Assembly (NCBI GenBank): GCA_013327885.1
Contig: JABUMY010000004.1
Location: 310,001-374,000 of the forward strand
Origin: Flavisolibacter longurius
GTDB lineage: Bacteria; Bacteroidota; Bacteroidia; Chitinophagales; Chitinophagaceae
Reading direction: 5' to 3'
Length of the DNA stretch: 64,000 bases
Position 1 is the first letter of the stretch. Every line of letters begins with the position of its first letter. The position numbers and the translations under genes were made by a program. This document shows, piece after piece, positions 24,843 to 34,212 of the stretch. Under the pieces are notes generated by a model, which did no database searches, had not been told where the DNA came from, and saw nothing but the letters and a program-made list of their open reading frames with translations.

Positions 24843-27818
24843 ATGAGAAAATTGAAATGGCTCCTCTCCACGGGGCTCTTGTTCTGTGTCCAATTCCTAT
24901 GGGCCCAGGTTCAGGTAACCGGAAGCGTTACCGATCAGAAGGACGGAACACCCATTGCAGGGGTGACTGTAACCTTAAAAAACTCCCAAACCTCTACTAT
25001 CACCAATGCAGACGGCTCTTTTCGCATGACGGCCCCGGCAAACGGAACACTGGTTTTCAGCTCTGTAGGCTACCAGAATACCGAGCGGCCCGTTAGCAGC
25101 GTGATGAACGTAAGCCTGACAGCAGGTGAAAATGCCATGACGGAAGTGGTGGTGACAGGTTATACCAACATTCAGCGCCGCAAATTTGCGGCGGCCATTA
25201 CCTCGGTCAACGCAACAGAGATCCGCAAGCAGCCATTTGGCTCATTTGACCAGGCGTTGCAAGGACAGGCTTCGGGTGTTTCGGTAGTGGCCAACAGTGG
25301 CCAGCCGGGTGCTAACGCCGTTGTTCGCATCCGTGGTAACGGTTCCATCAACGGAAGCAACGTTCCCCTGTACATCATGGACGGTATCGAGATCACAGCG
25401 GCTGATTTTGCAACGCTGAATCAGGGCGATTTCGAAAGAGTAGAAGTGCTGAAAGATGCGGTAGCAACCGGTATGTACGGTTCCCGCGGTGCCAATGGTG
25501 TTATTGTGATCTCAACGCGGAAAGGTCGGTCCGGCCAGATTCAATTGAATTATGATGCCCAGGTAGGTTTTAGCGATCTGCCAAAAGACCGCCTTGAGAT
25601 GATGAACAGCAGTCAGAAGATCGACTACGAAATGCAGCGTGGCAATCCTTACGGTTGGTCGGATGCCGAAGCGGACAGCCTGCGCAATGTAAATTTTAAC
25701 TGGAGAGACGCCCTGTTTCAAACAGGTGTTACCCACCAACACCAGTTGAGTGCTACCGGTGGCAGCCAAACCAGTCGCTTCTACGCCTCTTTATCTTATA
25801 TGAACCAAGAAGGTATTGTAAAAACAACGGGTCTAAAACGTTATACGGCTCGTATCAATGTTGACAACAATATCAAAAACTGGCGTTTTGGCCTGAATGT
25901 GCAAGGTGGTTTTTCAAGAATTTCCCGGACAGCCGAAGGAGAAACCTATGTGAACCAACCCCTAAATGCTATCCGCTGGGCCAATCCTTACGAAAGGGAC
26001 ATTGACCCCAGAACCGGCACCTGGCAGCAAACCGGTTTCAGTCCTACACCCGGCAGCCCGCAGGCAGGACAGGGCACACTGATCTCTGGACAGCCCAACC
26101 CCGCCATGGAGCTTTTCCTGAATTACAACTGGACAAACCAGATCAAAGGACTTGCGACAAGCTACCTTGAATTTCATTTTCCTTTCCTCCAGGGACTGTA
26201 TGCCCGTACCAACTGGGGCATCGACTACGGCCAGAATGAATTTGCCGAATTCAGCAGCCCCCAGGTTTCTACAGGGGTTTCCCGCCAGGGTTCCCTGTAC
26301 CGTGCCATGAACCGGACCTTCCGCTACACCGGTACCACATCGCTTAACTACAAACAAAATTTTGGACAGCATGAGGTAGAAGGTGGCTTGTTTACCGAAG
26401 TGGTAAAAAGCGATTACCGCAACTTTGGCTTTACCGGTTTTGGTTTCACCAATGGCTTTACCAACGAAGCTGGTATTACCGGTGGTAGCGCTACCAATTC
26501 TAATTATATTCCCGTGGTCAGCGGCAATGGTACACAAAACAGCCTGCTGTCTTATTTCACCATCCTCAACTACGGCTACAGCGGTAAATATTATGTTACC
26601 CTGGTAGGTCGTCGGGATGGTTCTTCCCGCTTTGGTGTAAACCGCCGCTTTGCCAATTTTGGTTCGGTGGGTGTGACCTGGAACGTTATGCAGGAAGATT
26701 TCATGAAGAATGTAACCGCGTTAAATGAGTTGCGTCTTCGCGCCAGCTATGGTTCCAACGGCAACCAGTTAACACCGATCGGCGATTATCCAATTCCTAT
26801 TTTGGGACGTGCTACCTATGGTGGTGTAACCGGCTGGCAGCCTACACAACCGGGTAACCTGGATTATACCTGGGAAACCAACAAGACCACGAACATTGGG
26901 ATTGACTTCGGCTTCCTCGGCCGTCGCCTTACCGGTGCTGTTGATTTCTACAACAGGCAAACAACCAACCTGTTTTATTCCCGCCCGGTTGACTATGCAG
27001 GATCTGGCTTTGGCGAGATTCCCGGCAACTTTGGCAGCCTGCGTAACCGCGGTGTGGAATTGATGCTGCGTGGCGATGTGATTCGCGGCCGTGATTTTAG
27101 CTGGTCTATCCAGGGTAACGTTACGTACAACCAAAACCGCGTTTTGTCCCTGCCGGAAGATTCCATTCCAACAACAACTACTATCCTGGCCCAAGGCTAT
27201 CCTGTGAACAGCTTGTTCCTGGTAAAATATGCCGGTGTGAATCCTGCTACAGGAAACGCACAGTATTATGCCCGTGATGGAAAGATCACTGAAGTTTTCA
27301 GCACAGATGATAAGATCATCCTTGGAACCTCCGATGCGCCCTGGTACGGTGGTATCTCTACCACGGTTAATTTTAAAGGTTTTGACCTGGGTGCCCAGTT
27401 GAACTTTTTCCTGAACCGCGTGATGTACAACAACGACCTGAATAACGTAAGCAACCCTGCTTATCTCTGGGATAACATGTCGGCACACATGCTGAAAGAA
27501 TGGCGCCAACCCGGTGATATCACCAATGTTCCGCGTCCTACTTCCAGCGGTGGTAATGCTTACCAGGATGAAACCACCCGCTTTATGCAGGATGCCAGCT
27601 TCTGGCGCCTCCGGAACGTAACGCTTGGTTACACCTTCCCGGTTTCTATCCTGTCAAAAGCAAAAATGCGTTCAGCAAGAATCTTTGTTCAAGGCCAGAA
27701 CTGGTGGACCTCTACCAAGTTTGAAAGCTTTGACCCGGAGATGAGCGGTACGTCACTGGTAGGTGCACAATACCCTGCCCTTATTCAAACCACGGTAGGT
27801 TTATCAATTGGTTTCTAA
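24843..27818 (+). CDS. SusC/RagA-type TonB-dependent outer-membrane transporter 1
   Basis: A 991-residue protein with a signal peptide ending at FLWAQ. A carboxypeptidase-regulatory-like beta domain follows (about 25-105, VTGSVTDQKDGTPIAGVTVT), then MTEVVVTGYTNIQRR leading into the plug (about 115-240; the SusC signature VEVLKDAVATGMYGSRGANG), and a barrel ending in TTVGLSIGF with a C-terminal Phe. There is no STN domain, so it is not a sigma-regulator type. SusC proteins import oligosaccharides or peptides together with a SusD lid. The partner susD follows directly. No glycoside hydrolase is linked, so the substrate cannot be guessed. Confidence 0.95.
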   Translation: MRKLKWLLSTGLLFCVQFLWAQVQVTGSVTDQKDGTPIAGVTVTLKNSQTSTITNADGSFRMTAPANGTLVFSSVGYQNTERPVSSVMNVSLTAGENAMTEVVVTGYTNIQRRKFAAAITSVNATEIRKQPFGSFDQALQGQASGVSVVANSGQPGANAVVRIRGNGSINGSNVPLYIMDGIEITAADFATLNQGDFERVEVLKDAVATGMYGSRGANGVIVISTRKGRSGQIQLNYDAQVGFSDLPKDRLEMMNSSQKIDYEMQRGNPYGWSDAEADSLRNVNFNWRDALFQTGVTHQHQLSATGGSQTSRFYASLSYMNQEGIVKTTGLKRYTARINVDNNIKNWRFGLNVQGGFSRISRTAEGETYVNQPLNAIRWANPYERDIDPRTGTWQQTGFSPTPGSPQAGQGTLISGQPNPAMELFLNYNWTNQIKGLATSYLEFHFPFLQGLYARTNWGIDYGQNEFAEFSSPQVSTGVSRQGSLYRAMNRTFRYTGTTSLNYKQNFGQHEVEGGLFTEVVKSDYRNFGFTGFGFTNGFTNEAGITGGSATNSNYIPVVSGNGTQNSLLSYFTILNYGYSGKYYVTLVGRRDGSSRFGVNRRFANFGSVGVTWNVMQEDFMKNVTALNELRLRASYGSNGNQLTPIGDYPIPILGRATYGGVTGWQPTQPGNLDYTWETNKTTNIGIDFGFLGRRLTGAVDFYNRQTTNLFYSRPVDYAGSGFGEIPGNFGSLRNRGVELMLRGDVIRGRDFSWSIQGNVTYNQNRVLSLPEDSIPTTTTILAQGYPVNSLFLVKYAGVNPATGNAQYYARDGKITEVFSTDDKIILGTSDAPWYGGISTTVNFKGFDLGAQLNFFLNRVMYNNDLNNVSNPAYLWDNMSAHMLKEWRQPGDITNVPRPTSSGGNAYQDETTRFMQDASFWRLRNVTLGYTFPVSILSKAKMRSARIFVQGQNWWTSTKFESFDPEMSGTSLVGAQYPALIQTTVGLSIGF

Positions 27819-27825
27819 TTTAAAA

Positions 27826-29355
27826 ATGAATTATTCTATGTTCTCTAAAATAAAACGTTCACTGATCGCATTGGCTGTAATCGGCATGGCCATGCAGAGT
27901 TGTTCCAAAGACGACCTGGAACTGCGTCCGGAGTTTAGCCTGGATGCCCTGGAAAACCCATCCAGCCTGGAGCAGGTAGAGCAGGTGTTGCAAGGTGCTT
28001 ATGCACGCTTCCGGATCACCGCATTGCCTGACCGCACAATTTCTTCTTATTACTCATCGGGCAGCGGTACCGGTGCCGGTTGGGCCCTTATGCCCGATGT
28101 GATGAGCGATAACCTGTACGAGACCAATGAGACCCTGGCCAACTCACGGACCATGGCCGACTGGCTGTACCAACCCAACACCGACGAGGTGGAGAATATG
28201 TATGCCGCGCCTTATACAGTTATTGCCGCAGCCAACATTGTGCTGCGGGATGTAGATAAGTTTACGACAGCTGAAAACCAGAAAAAGGCCAATCGCATCA
28301 AAGGGCAGGCCCTGGCCATCCGCGCCATGGCACATTTTGACCTGTTCCGCTATTTCGCCACGAAATACGACCGGAACAGCACGTCTGACCTGGCGGTAGC
28401 TTATGTAAAGGAGTTCCTGGTTTCTACCTCCAACCAGCCGGCCCGTTTAAGCAACAAAGATTTCTACGATAACCTGTTTGCTGATTTAACAGCGGCGCAA
28501 GGCCTGCTTTCCGATGTGGATGCGACCATCAACACCAGTGCGGTAAGCCGTCCGTATTTTGACCTTGCGGCTGTGTATGCATTGCAGGCAAGGGCTTACC
28601 TCTATGCGCAGCAATGGACAGAAGCCATTACGGCATCTACCAATGCGATCAACCTCCGTCCGTTAGCCTCCCGTACAGCCTTTGCCGGTATGTATACCGA
28701 AGCAGCAGCAGGAGAGATCATTTGGAACGTGCAGTTTGAATCAGGCCAAAGCGGGCCCACTTACCTTATCTATTTCCCGGCCCAGCAGCGGAGCTATTTC
28801 AGGCCGGCGCCTGAAGTGGCGGAAGTAACTGGTTTGCTTGGTTTGATCAAGGCAACTGATGTTCGTTTTGATACCTATTTCAGCGAAATAAATTCAAACA
28901 TCAGCAGTGGTTTGTCGGTGACAAAATACAGCGGTAAAGGAACCCAAACCGATGGTGCGGCCAACTTCGTTGCGTTTAAAACCGGTGAGATGTACCTGAT
29001 CCGGGCCGAGGCAAGAGCCCGTAGCAACCAGGAAGGTCTGGCCCTGCAGGACCTGAACGCCTTGCGTGCTGCAAGGATCACTGGCTACCTGCCCGTTGCC
29101 GGACTGACGGGTGATGCGCTGCTGACAGCTATTGCCAACGAAAGAAGAAAAGAACTTGTTGGTGAAGGTCACCGTTTCTTTGACCTGAAAAGAACCACAA
29201 GAACCATACAGCGTGGTGCAGCTTGCGGCAATACGCAACTTTCTCCATCAGGTGCCTGTACCCTGGCGCCTAATGCAAGGGAATGGGCTTTGCCGATTCC
29301 GGAAGTGGTGCTGCGGGCCAACCCTAACATGCGCCAGAATCCAGGTTATAATTAA
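27826..29355 (+). CDS. SusD/RagB-type outer-membrane lipoprotein 1
   Basis: About 509 residues from the ATG at 27826, 7 nt after the SusC stop; the ATG at 27838 is equally possible. The lipoprotein signal ends at GMAMQSCSKDD. The SusD fold shows in LEQVLQGAYARF, KGQALAIRAMAHFDLFRYFA, GEMYLIRAEARARSN and, near the C-terminus, NERRKELVGEGHRFFDLKR. This protein caps the SusC transporter at the cell surface and binds the ligand. A strong terminator follows, so susC1-susD1 is a two-gene operon. Confidence 0.94.
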   Translation: MNYSMFSKIKRSLIALAVIGMAMQSCSKDDLELRPEFSLDALENPSSLEQVEQVLQGAYARFRITALPDRTISSYYSSGSGTGAGWALMPDVMSDNLYETNETLANSRTMADWLYQPNTDEVENMYAAPYTVIAAANIVLRDVDKFTTAENQKKANRIKGQALAIRAMAHFDLFRYFATKYDRNSTSDLAVAYVKEFLVSTSNQPARLSNKDFYDNLFADLTAAQGLLSDVDATINTSAVSRPYFDLAAVYALQARAYLYAQQWTEAITASTNAINLRPLASRTAFAGMYTEAAAGEIIWNVQFESGQSGPTYLIYFPAQQRSYFRPAPEVAEVTGLLGLIKATDVRFDTYFSEINSNISSGLSVTKYSGKGTQTDGAANFVAFKTGEMYLIRAEARARSNQEGLALQDLNALRAARITGYLPVAGLTGDALLTAIANERRKELVGEGHRFFDLKRTTRTIQRGAACGNTQLSPSGACTLAPNAREWALPIPEVVLRANPNMRQNPGYN

Positions 29356-29374
29356 TTGTTCCGCCTCAAATACC

Positions 29375-29406
29375 AAAAAAGCCCCGAAGTTATTCGGGGC
29401 TTTTTT
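29375..29406. terminator. Terminator after susD 1
   Basis: A perfect stem AAAAAAGCCCCGAA / TTCGGGGCTTTTTT around GTTA. Confidence 0.95.
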
Positions 29407-29636
29407 ATTGGAGTTCTGAAAGCATATCCTGCTTTACCTAAAAAAATATTTCTTGCTGCAAACATGCTAACACCAAGACTTGCGGACTTCATATAAATTA
29501 TAAATAATTCAATGTGATGTAATGTGATAATATAATAGGAAAAAAGATGCTCGTGTCTCTTTTATTTATTTTAAGTAGTTGCTGAAAACGTTTGTTGTTT
29601 ACCGATATGGTGAAATAAATAACATGCAGCGTAAAA

Positions 29637-29644
29637 TATATTTG
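29637..29644 (+). promoter_or_regulatory. Putative -7 promoter element (TATATTTG) for susC 2
   Basis: An exact TAnnTTTG match 42 nt before the ATG, in an AT-rich region. The -33 element is not clear. Confidence 0.5.
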
Positions 29645-29686
29645 TGTTGTCATTTTAAAGTAATTTAATCTTTCTAAAACAACACA

Positions 29687-32600
29687 ATGAGAAAATTGAG
29701 AATCTTTCTGCTTGTGGGATTGTTGTGCAGCTTTCAATTGCTGCTGGCACAATCCAGGCAGGTAACAGGCAGGGTCCTGGATGAAAACGGGGTGCCCGTA
29801 TCCGGCGCCAGTATTTCTGTAAAAGGCGGTAATACCAGCACGCTATCCGGTGTTGATGGTGGCTTTTCCATCAATGCTCCCGCCAACGCTACTCTTGTGG
29901 TGAGTTTTATTGGGTACAACCCCGCCGAAGTTGCCGCTTCTGCCTCGCCGTTAACCGTGCGGCTTTCCCAGGGGGATGGCCGCTTGTCAGAGGTGGTGGT
30001 GGTAGGCTATGGACAAACCGCCAAACGCGAATTAACTTCCAGCGTTACCCGGGTAAAAGGCAGCGAAGTGGCCAATGTGCCCGTTCCCAATTTCAACCAG
30101 GCGCTCCAGGGACGTGCCGCCGGTGTGTTTGTCGAATCCAATAACGGAAAGGTGGGCGAAGGCGTGAAGGTTCGCATCCGCGGGCAGGGTTCCATCAATG
30201 CCTCCAACTCACCGCTTTACGTGGTGGATGGAAATCCGATCAATACCGGTAGCTTGTCGGGGAATGCACTGGCCGATCTCAACTTCAACGATGTGGAGTC
30301 GTTTGAAGTATTGAAAGATGCCGCTGCCACCGCTATTTATGGTTCCCGCGGTGCCAACGGCGTGGTGCTGATCACCACAAAAAAAGGCCGGAGTGGCCAG
30401 CCGCGTTTCATTGTTGGCATGCAATATGGCAGTAACAAACCAACCAACAAGCGTGGGTTCCTCAACGCTGCTGAATACCTTGAACTCTACCGGGAAGCGG
30501 CCATTAACACGGCAGTTTATCATTACAACCGTGCCGGCAACTGGCGTGGTTATGCTTCGGAGCAAGCTGCCATCAATGACATGATAACTTACGTGGAAGG
30601 GCGTTTCACCCGGTACAGTGGGCACAGCGACTGGAGCAAGGTAGAAACCAATACCAATTGGGAAGACCTGGCCTTCCAGGATGCAAATGTGGGAAGTGTA
30701 GACGTTTCAGCGTCGGGTGGCAATGAGCGGACCCGCTACTATGTTTCGGGTTCTTACAACAGCCAGGATGGCATTCTGTTTGGTAACAATTTCGATCGCA
30801 TCTCGGGCCGCATCAATCTCGATCAGCAACTTTCCAACCGGTTTAAAATGGGGTTGAATTTGTCGGTGGCCCGCACCAATGCCCAACGTGTTGCCGAAGA
30901 CAACGAGTTCTTTACACCCATGCAAATTGTGGCGCTGGCGCCCATTACGCCGGTGAGAGATCAGCAGGGTGTTTTGTACAACACGCCAACAACAACCTAC
31001 TACAACCCGCTGAACGAACTGGAAAGCTCAGAGTACAAATCGTACAGTTACCGGAATATCGGCGCCGTGTTTGGGCAGTTTGATTTCAACCGCAGCCTCT
31101 TTTTGCGTACAGAGTTTGGCATTGACCTGAACAACCAGAACGACGAAGAGTTTTATGGTTCTACGTCTGTGCTGGGTCGCTCCACTAACGGCTTTGGCCG
31201 TAGTACCTGGCTTCGCAATGTGCGGTATACCACCAACACCTATGCAAACTTTAAAAAGACATTCAGCGATGTTCATTCCATTGATGCTACACTAGGTTTT
31301 GCCTATGAAAAAGGCAGTACCCGCACATCATCGGTGCAGGGAGAGCAATTTCCTTCCGACGACCTGCGTACACTGGCAACGGCGGGTAAGATCACAGGTG
31401 GTAGTTCTTCCCTTGCCGAAAGTGCCATTGAATCCTATTTTGCCCGGATCAATTATGCCTTCCGCGGTAAATACCTGTTGGGTGCAAGCGGTCGTTACGA
31501 TGGTTCGTCTGTGTTTGGCATCGATAAACGCTATGGTTTCTTTCCCTCTGTTTCCGCCGGCTGGGTGATCAGTGAAGAGGACTTTCTCAAAGGTGGCAAC
31601 ACGCTAAGCTTTTTAAAACTTCGGGCTAGTTACGGCCAGTTGGGCAACTCCCTTGGCTTTGGTAATTATGCGGCCCAACCAGCGTTTGTGGCAGGCCGTT
31701 ATTCCGGTATTTCGGTACTGGTTCCGGGCCGGTTGGGAAATGCAAACCTGACCTGGGAAACAAGCAATCAATTTGATGCCGGTATCGAGTTTGGTTTTTT
31801 CCGCAACCGCCTTACGGCCGAAATTGATTTTTATGACAAACGCTCGGCACAAAACAACCGGGGCTTCATCTTTAACCTTCCTATTCCGTTTACGTCAGGT
31901 TATGGCAGCTACATTACCAACCTGGGTGAAATCCAAAACACAGGTATCGAGTTCTCATTGAACAGTACCAATATTGCCGGTCGTGATTTTCGCTGGAGCA
32001 CCAGCTTCAATTTTGCCTACAACAAAAACAAAGTGCTGAAGATCGACGGCGACAAGGATACGCTTTCGTTTAATGATGGCCGTTATATGAATGCACTGAT
32101 CGTTGGCCAGCCCATTGGTGTGCATTATGGTCCGCGTTATGCCGGTGTGGATCCGCAGAACGGCGACCCGCTTTATTACGAGCAGGACGGCAAAACCACT
32201 ACCAACGATTACAATGCGGCCGGTGCGTTTGTAGTGGGTGATCCCAACGCAAAATACTTTGGTGGCTTGACCAACACCTTTTCCTACAAAGGCATTGAGC
32301 TAAGCGTATTGCTGCAGGGTGTATTTGATTATGATATTGTGAATGGTGCCGGCGGCTTTATGAGTTCGGCTGCCGACTGGTTTGATAACCAAACCCGCGA
32401 CCAGATGAAACGCTGGCAAAAGCCGAATGATGTCACCAATGTTCCGCAGGCCCGCCTCAACCGTTTTGGTGATTTTGCTTCGCCGGGTATTTCAACACAA
32501 TACATGGAAGATGGCTCTTACGTACGGTTGAAGAACATAACGCTGGCTTACAATCTGCCCAATTCGGTGCTGAGCAAACTGCGCCTGAGCTCTGCCCGCA

Positions 32601-32761
32601 TTTACTTCACCGGCGTAAACCTGGCTACGTTTACCAACTATACAGGCTGGGACCCTGAAGTGAACACGGACTACCGCGCCGGCAACATTAACCAGGGCGG
32701 AGATTTTTATGCCGCACCGCAAATCAAATCCATCGTTTTTGGTCTCAACATCGGCTTCTAA
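29687..32761 (+). CDS. SusC/RagA-type TonB-dependent outer-membrane transporter 2
   Basis: A 1024-residue protein with the signal peptide ending at LLLAQSRQ. The carboxypeptidase-regulatory-like domain has VTGRVLDENGVPVSGASISV, the TonB-box region LSEVVVVGYGQT and the plug FEVLKDAAATAIYGSRGANG. The barrel ends in SIVFGLNIGF. It is only distantly similar to the first SusC in this window, so the two operons probably take up different substrates and are not a recent duplication. susD2 follows after a very short gap. No regulator or degradative enzyme is linked. Confidence 0.95.
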   Translation: MRKLRIFLLVGLLCSFQLLLAQSRQVTGRVLDENGVPVSGASISVKGGNTSTLSGVDGGFSINAPANATLVVSFIGYNPAEVAASASPLTVRLSQGDGRLSEVVVVGYGQTAKRELTSSVTRVKGSEVANVPVPNFNQALQGRAAGVFVESNNGKVGEGVKVRIRGQGSINASNSPLYVVDGNPINTGSLSGNALADLNFNDVESFEVLKDAAATAIYGSRGANGVVLITTKKGRSGQPRFIVGMQYGSNKPTNKRGFLNAAEYLELYREAAINTAVYHYNRAGNWRGYASEQAAINDMITYVEGRFTRYSGHSDWSKVETNTNWEDLAFQDANVGSVDVSASGGNERTRYYVSGSYNSQDGILFGNNFDRISGRINLDQQLSNRFKMGLNLSVARTNAQRVAEDNEFFTPMQIVALAPITPVRDQQGVLYNTPTTTYYNPLNELESSEYKSYSYRNIGAVFGQFDFNRSLFLRTEFGIDLNNQNDEEFYGSTSVLGRSTNGFGRSTWLRNVRYTTNTYANFKKTFSDVHSIDATLGFAYEKGSTRTSSVQGEQFPSDDLRTLATAGKITGGSSSLAESAIESYFARINYAFRGKYLLGASGRYDGSSVFGIDKRYGFFPSVSAGWVISEEDFLKGGNTLSFLKLRASYGQLGNSLGFGNYAAQPAFVAGRYSGISVLVPGRLGNANLTWETSNQFDAGIEFGFFRNRLTAEIDFYDKRSAQNNRGFIFNLPIPFTSGYGSYITNLGEIQNTGIEFSLNSTNIAGRDFRWSTSFNFAYNKNKVLKIDGDKDTLSFNDGRYMNALIVGQPIGVHYGPRYAGVDPQNGDPLYYEQDGKTTTNDYNAAGAFVVGDPNAKYFGGLTNTFSYKGIELSVLLQGVFDYDIVNGAGGFMSSAADWFDNQTRDQMKRWQKPNDVTNVPQARLNRFGDFASPGISTQYMEDGSYVRLKNITLAYNLPNSVLSKLRLSSARIYFTGVNLATFTNYTGWDPEVNTDYRAGNINQGGDFYAAPQIKSIVFGLNIGF

Positions 32762-32772
32762 AATTGAAAACA

Positions 32773-34149
32773 ATGAAACTGAAAAATATAGCGCTGGCAC
32801 TGACGGCTACTCTTTTAATGGCCTCGTGCAAAAAAGAACTTGAACTAACAGACCCGCAGGCGCTCGACCCCGGATCAGCCCTGGCCAATGACGCCAATAT
32901 CAAACGGGTATTGCAGGGTGCTTATGATGTGCTCAGCTCATCGAACCTTTATGGCGGCAATACGCAATTGTTTGCCGACCTGGCGGCTTCCGACGGGCAA
33001 CTCAACTGGGTGGGCACGTTCAACACCTACCGCGAGGTGTGGGGCAAATCGCTGCTCACCACCAATCCCAATATCCGTGATCTATGGGGTGATGCTTACA
33101 ATGCTATCAACATTGCCAACAACGTTTTGGCCAATATTGATAAAGTGGCTTCTGCCGACCAGGACCAGGTGAAAGGAGAGGCCTTGTTCATTCGCGGGAC
33201 CATGCATTTTGAACTGGTTCGCTATTTTGCAAAAGACTACACCGATGGCGACCCGGCCAATAATCCCGGTGTACCGGTGGTAAAAATTCCTACCAATTCA
33301 TCCAACGAAGTAACCCGCCCGGCCCGCAATAAAGTGGCAGAAGTGTACACGCAGGTCATTGCCGATCTTACCGAAGCTGAAAGCCTGCTGCCGGATGATA
33401 ACAGTGTTTATGCCAACCAATCGGCTGCTGCCGCCATGCTTTCCCGGGTGTACCTGCAAAAGGCCGATTATGCCGCTGCCCGTGATGCCGCTGACCGGGC
33501 CATTCAAAGTGCTCCCGGCTCCCTGCTGCCTTCGTTTTTGGATAATTTCAACCAGGCCGCCAATACGGCCGAGGACATTTTTGCCATTCAGGTAAGCGAC
33601 CAGGATGGATCCAATAACCTGCAGTTGTTCTATTCGGTTGACATCTTTGGTGCCCGTGACGGCGACATTGAAATTGAGCCCACCTTTCTGAGCCTGTACG
33701 AAGCGCAGGATGTGCGCCGTACCAGTACCAGCAACCCGTCAACCGCCAATTTCAACACGGCGTTTTACACCAAGTACAGTGCTTACCGTACAGCCAAGTG
33801 GCGTGACCTTTATAAGAATATAAAAGTGATTCGCCTCGCGGAGATGTACCTGACAAGGGCTGAGGCTAATTTTCGGTTAGGCACCGCCGTGGGAGACACG
33901 CCACTCAATGATATCAACCGCATTCGCAGGCGGGCCAATGCTACGGCTTTGACGGCCTTAACGCTCAATGATTTTTACGATGAAAGAAGAAGAGAACTGG
34001 CTTTTGAAGGGTTTGGCCTGCATGATGCCAAACGCTTCAAAAAAACCGTTGATGGCCTGCCCTGGAACGACAACAAACTGATCTTCCCGATCCCTTTCCG
34101 CGAGATCAATGCAAACAGCAGCCTAACACAAAATCCCGGTTACCTGTAA
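32773..34149 (+). CDS. SusD/RagB-type outer-membrane lipoprotein 2
   Basis: 458 residues from the ATG at 32773, 11 nt after the SusC2 stop; a TTG 9 nt earlier is in frame but less likely. The lipoprotein signal ends at TLLMASCKKE. Family blocks are IKRVLQGAYDVLSSS, KGEALFIRGTMHFELVRYFA, AEMYLTRAEANFRLG and DERRRELAFEGFGLHDAKRF. It is the surface lid of the second SusC transporter. A long perfect terminator follows, shared with the RNase G gene on the other strand. Confidence 0.94.
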   Translation: MKLKNIALALTATLLMASCKKELELTDPQALDPGSALANDANIKRVLQGAYDVLSSSNLYGGNTQLFADLAASDGQLNWVGTFNTYREVWGKSLLTTNPNIRDLWGDAYNAINIANNVLANIDKVASADQDQVKGEALFIRGTMHFELVRYFAKDYTDGDPANNPGVPVVKIPTNSSNEVTRPARNKVAEVYTQVIADLTEAESLLPDDNSVYANQSAAAAMLSRVYLQKADYAAARDAADRAIQSAPGSLLPSFLDNFNQAANTAEDIFAIQVSDQDGSNNLQLFYSVDIFGARDGDIEIEPTFLSLYEAQDVRRTSTSNPSTANFNTAFYTKYSAYRTAKWRDLYKNIKVIRLAEMYLTRAEANFRLGTAVGDTPLNDINRIRRRANATALTALTLNDFYDERRRELAFEGFGLHDAKRFKKTVDGLPWNDNKLIFPIPFREINANSSLTQNPGYL

Positions 34150-34163
34150 TTGGTTTCTTTCCC

Positions 34164-34199
34164 AAACAAAAAAGCCTCCGAATGGAGGCTTTTTTGTTT
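34164..34199. terminator. Bidirectional terminator between susD 2 and RNase G gene
   Basis: A perfect 16-bp stem, AAACAAAAAAGCCTCC / GGAGGCTTTTTTGTTT, around GAAT. Confidence 0.95.
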
Positions 34200-34212
34200 A
34201 TCAGGGCTTGTT

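Larger units (their letters stand above)
29356..29686. other. 331-nt gap between the two SusCD operons
   Basis: It contains the susD1 terminator at its left end and the promoter element at 29637-29644. The middle is AT-rich and shows no gene. Confidence 0.55.
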
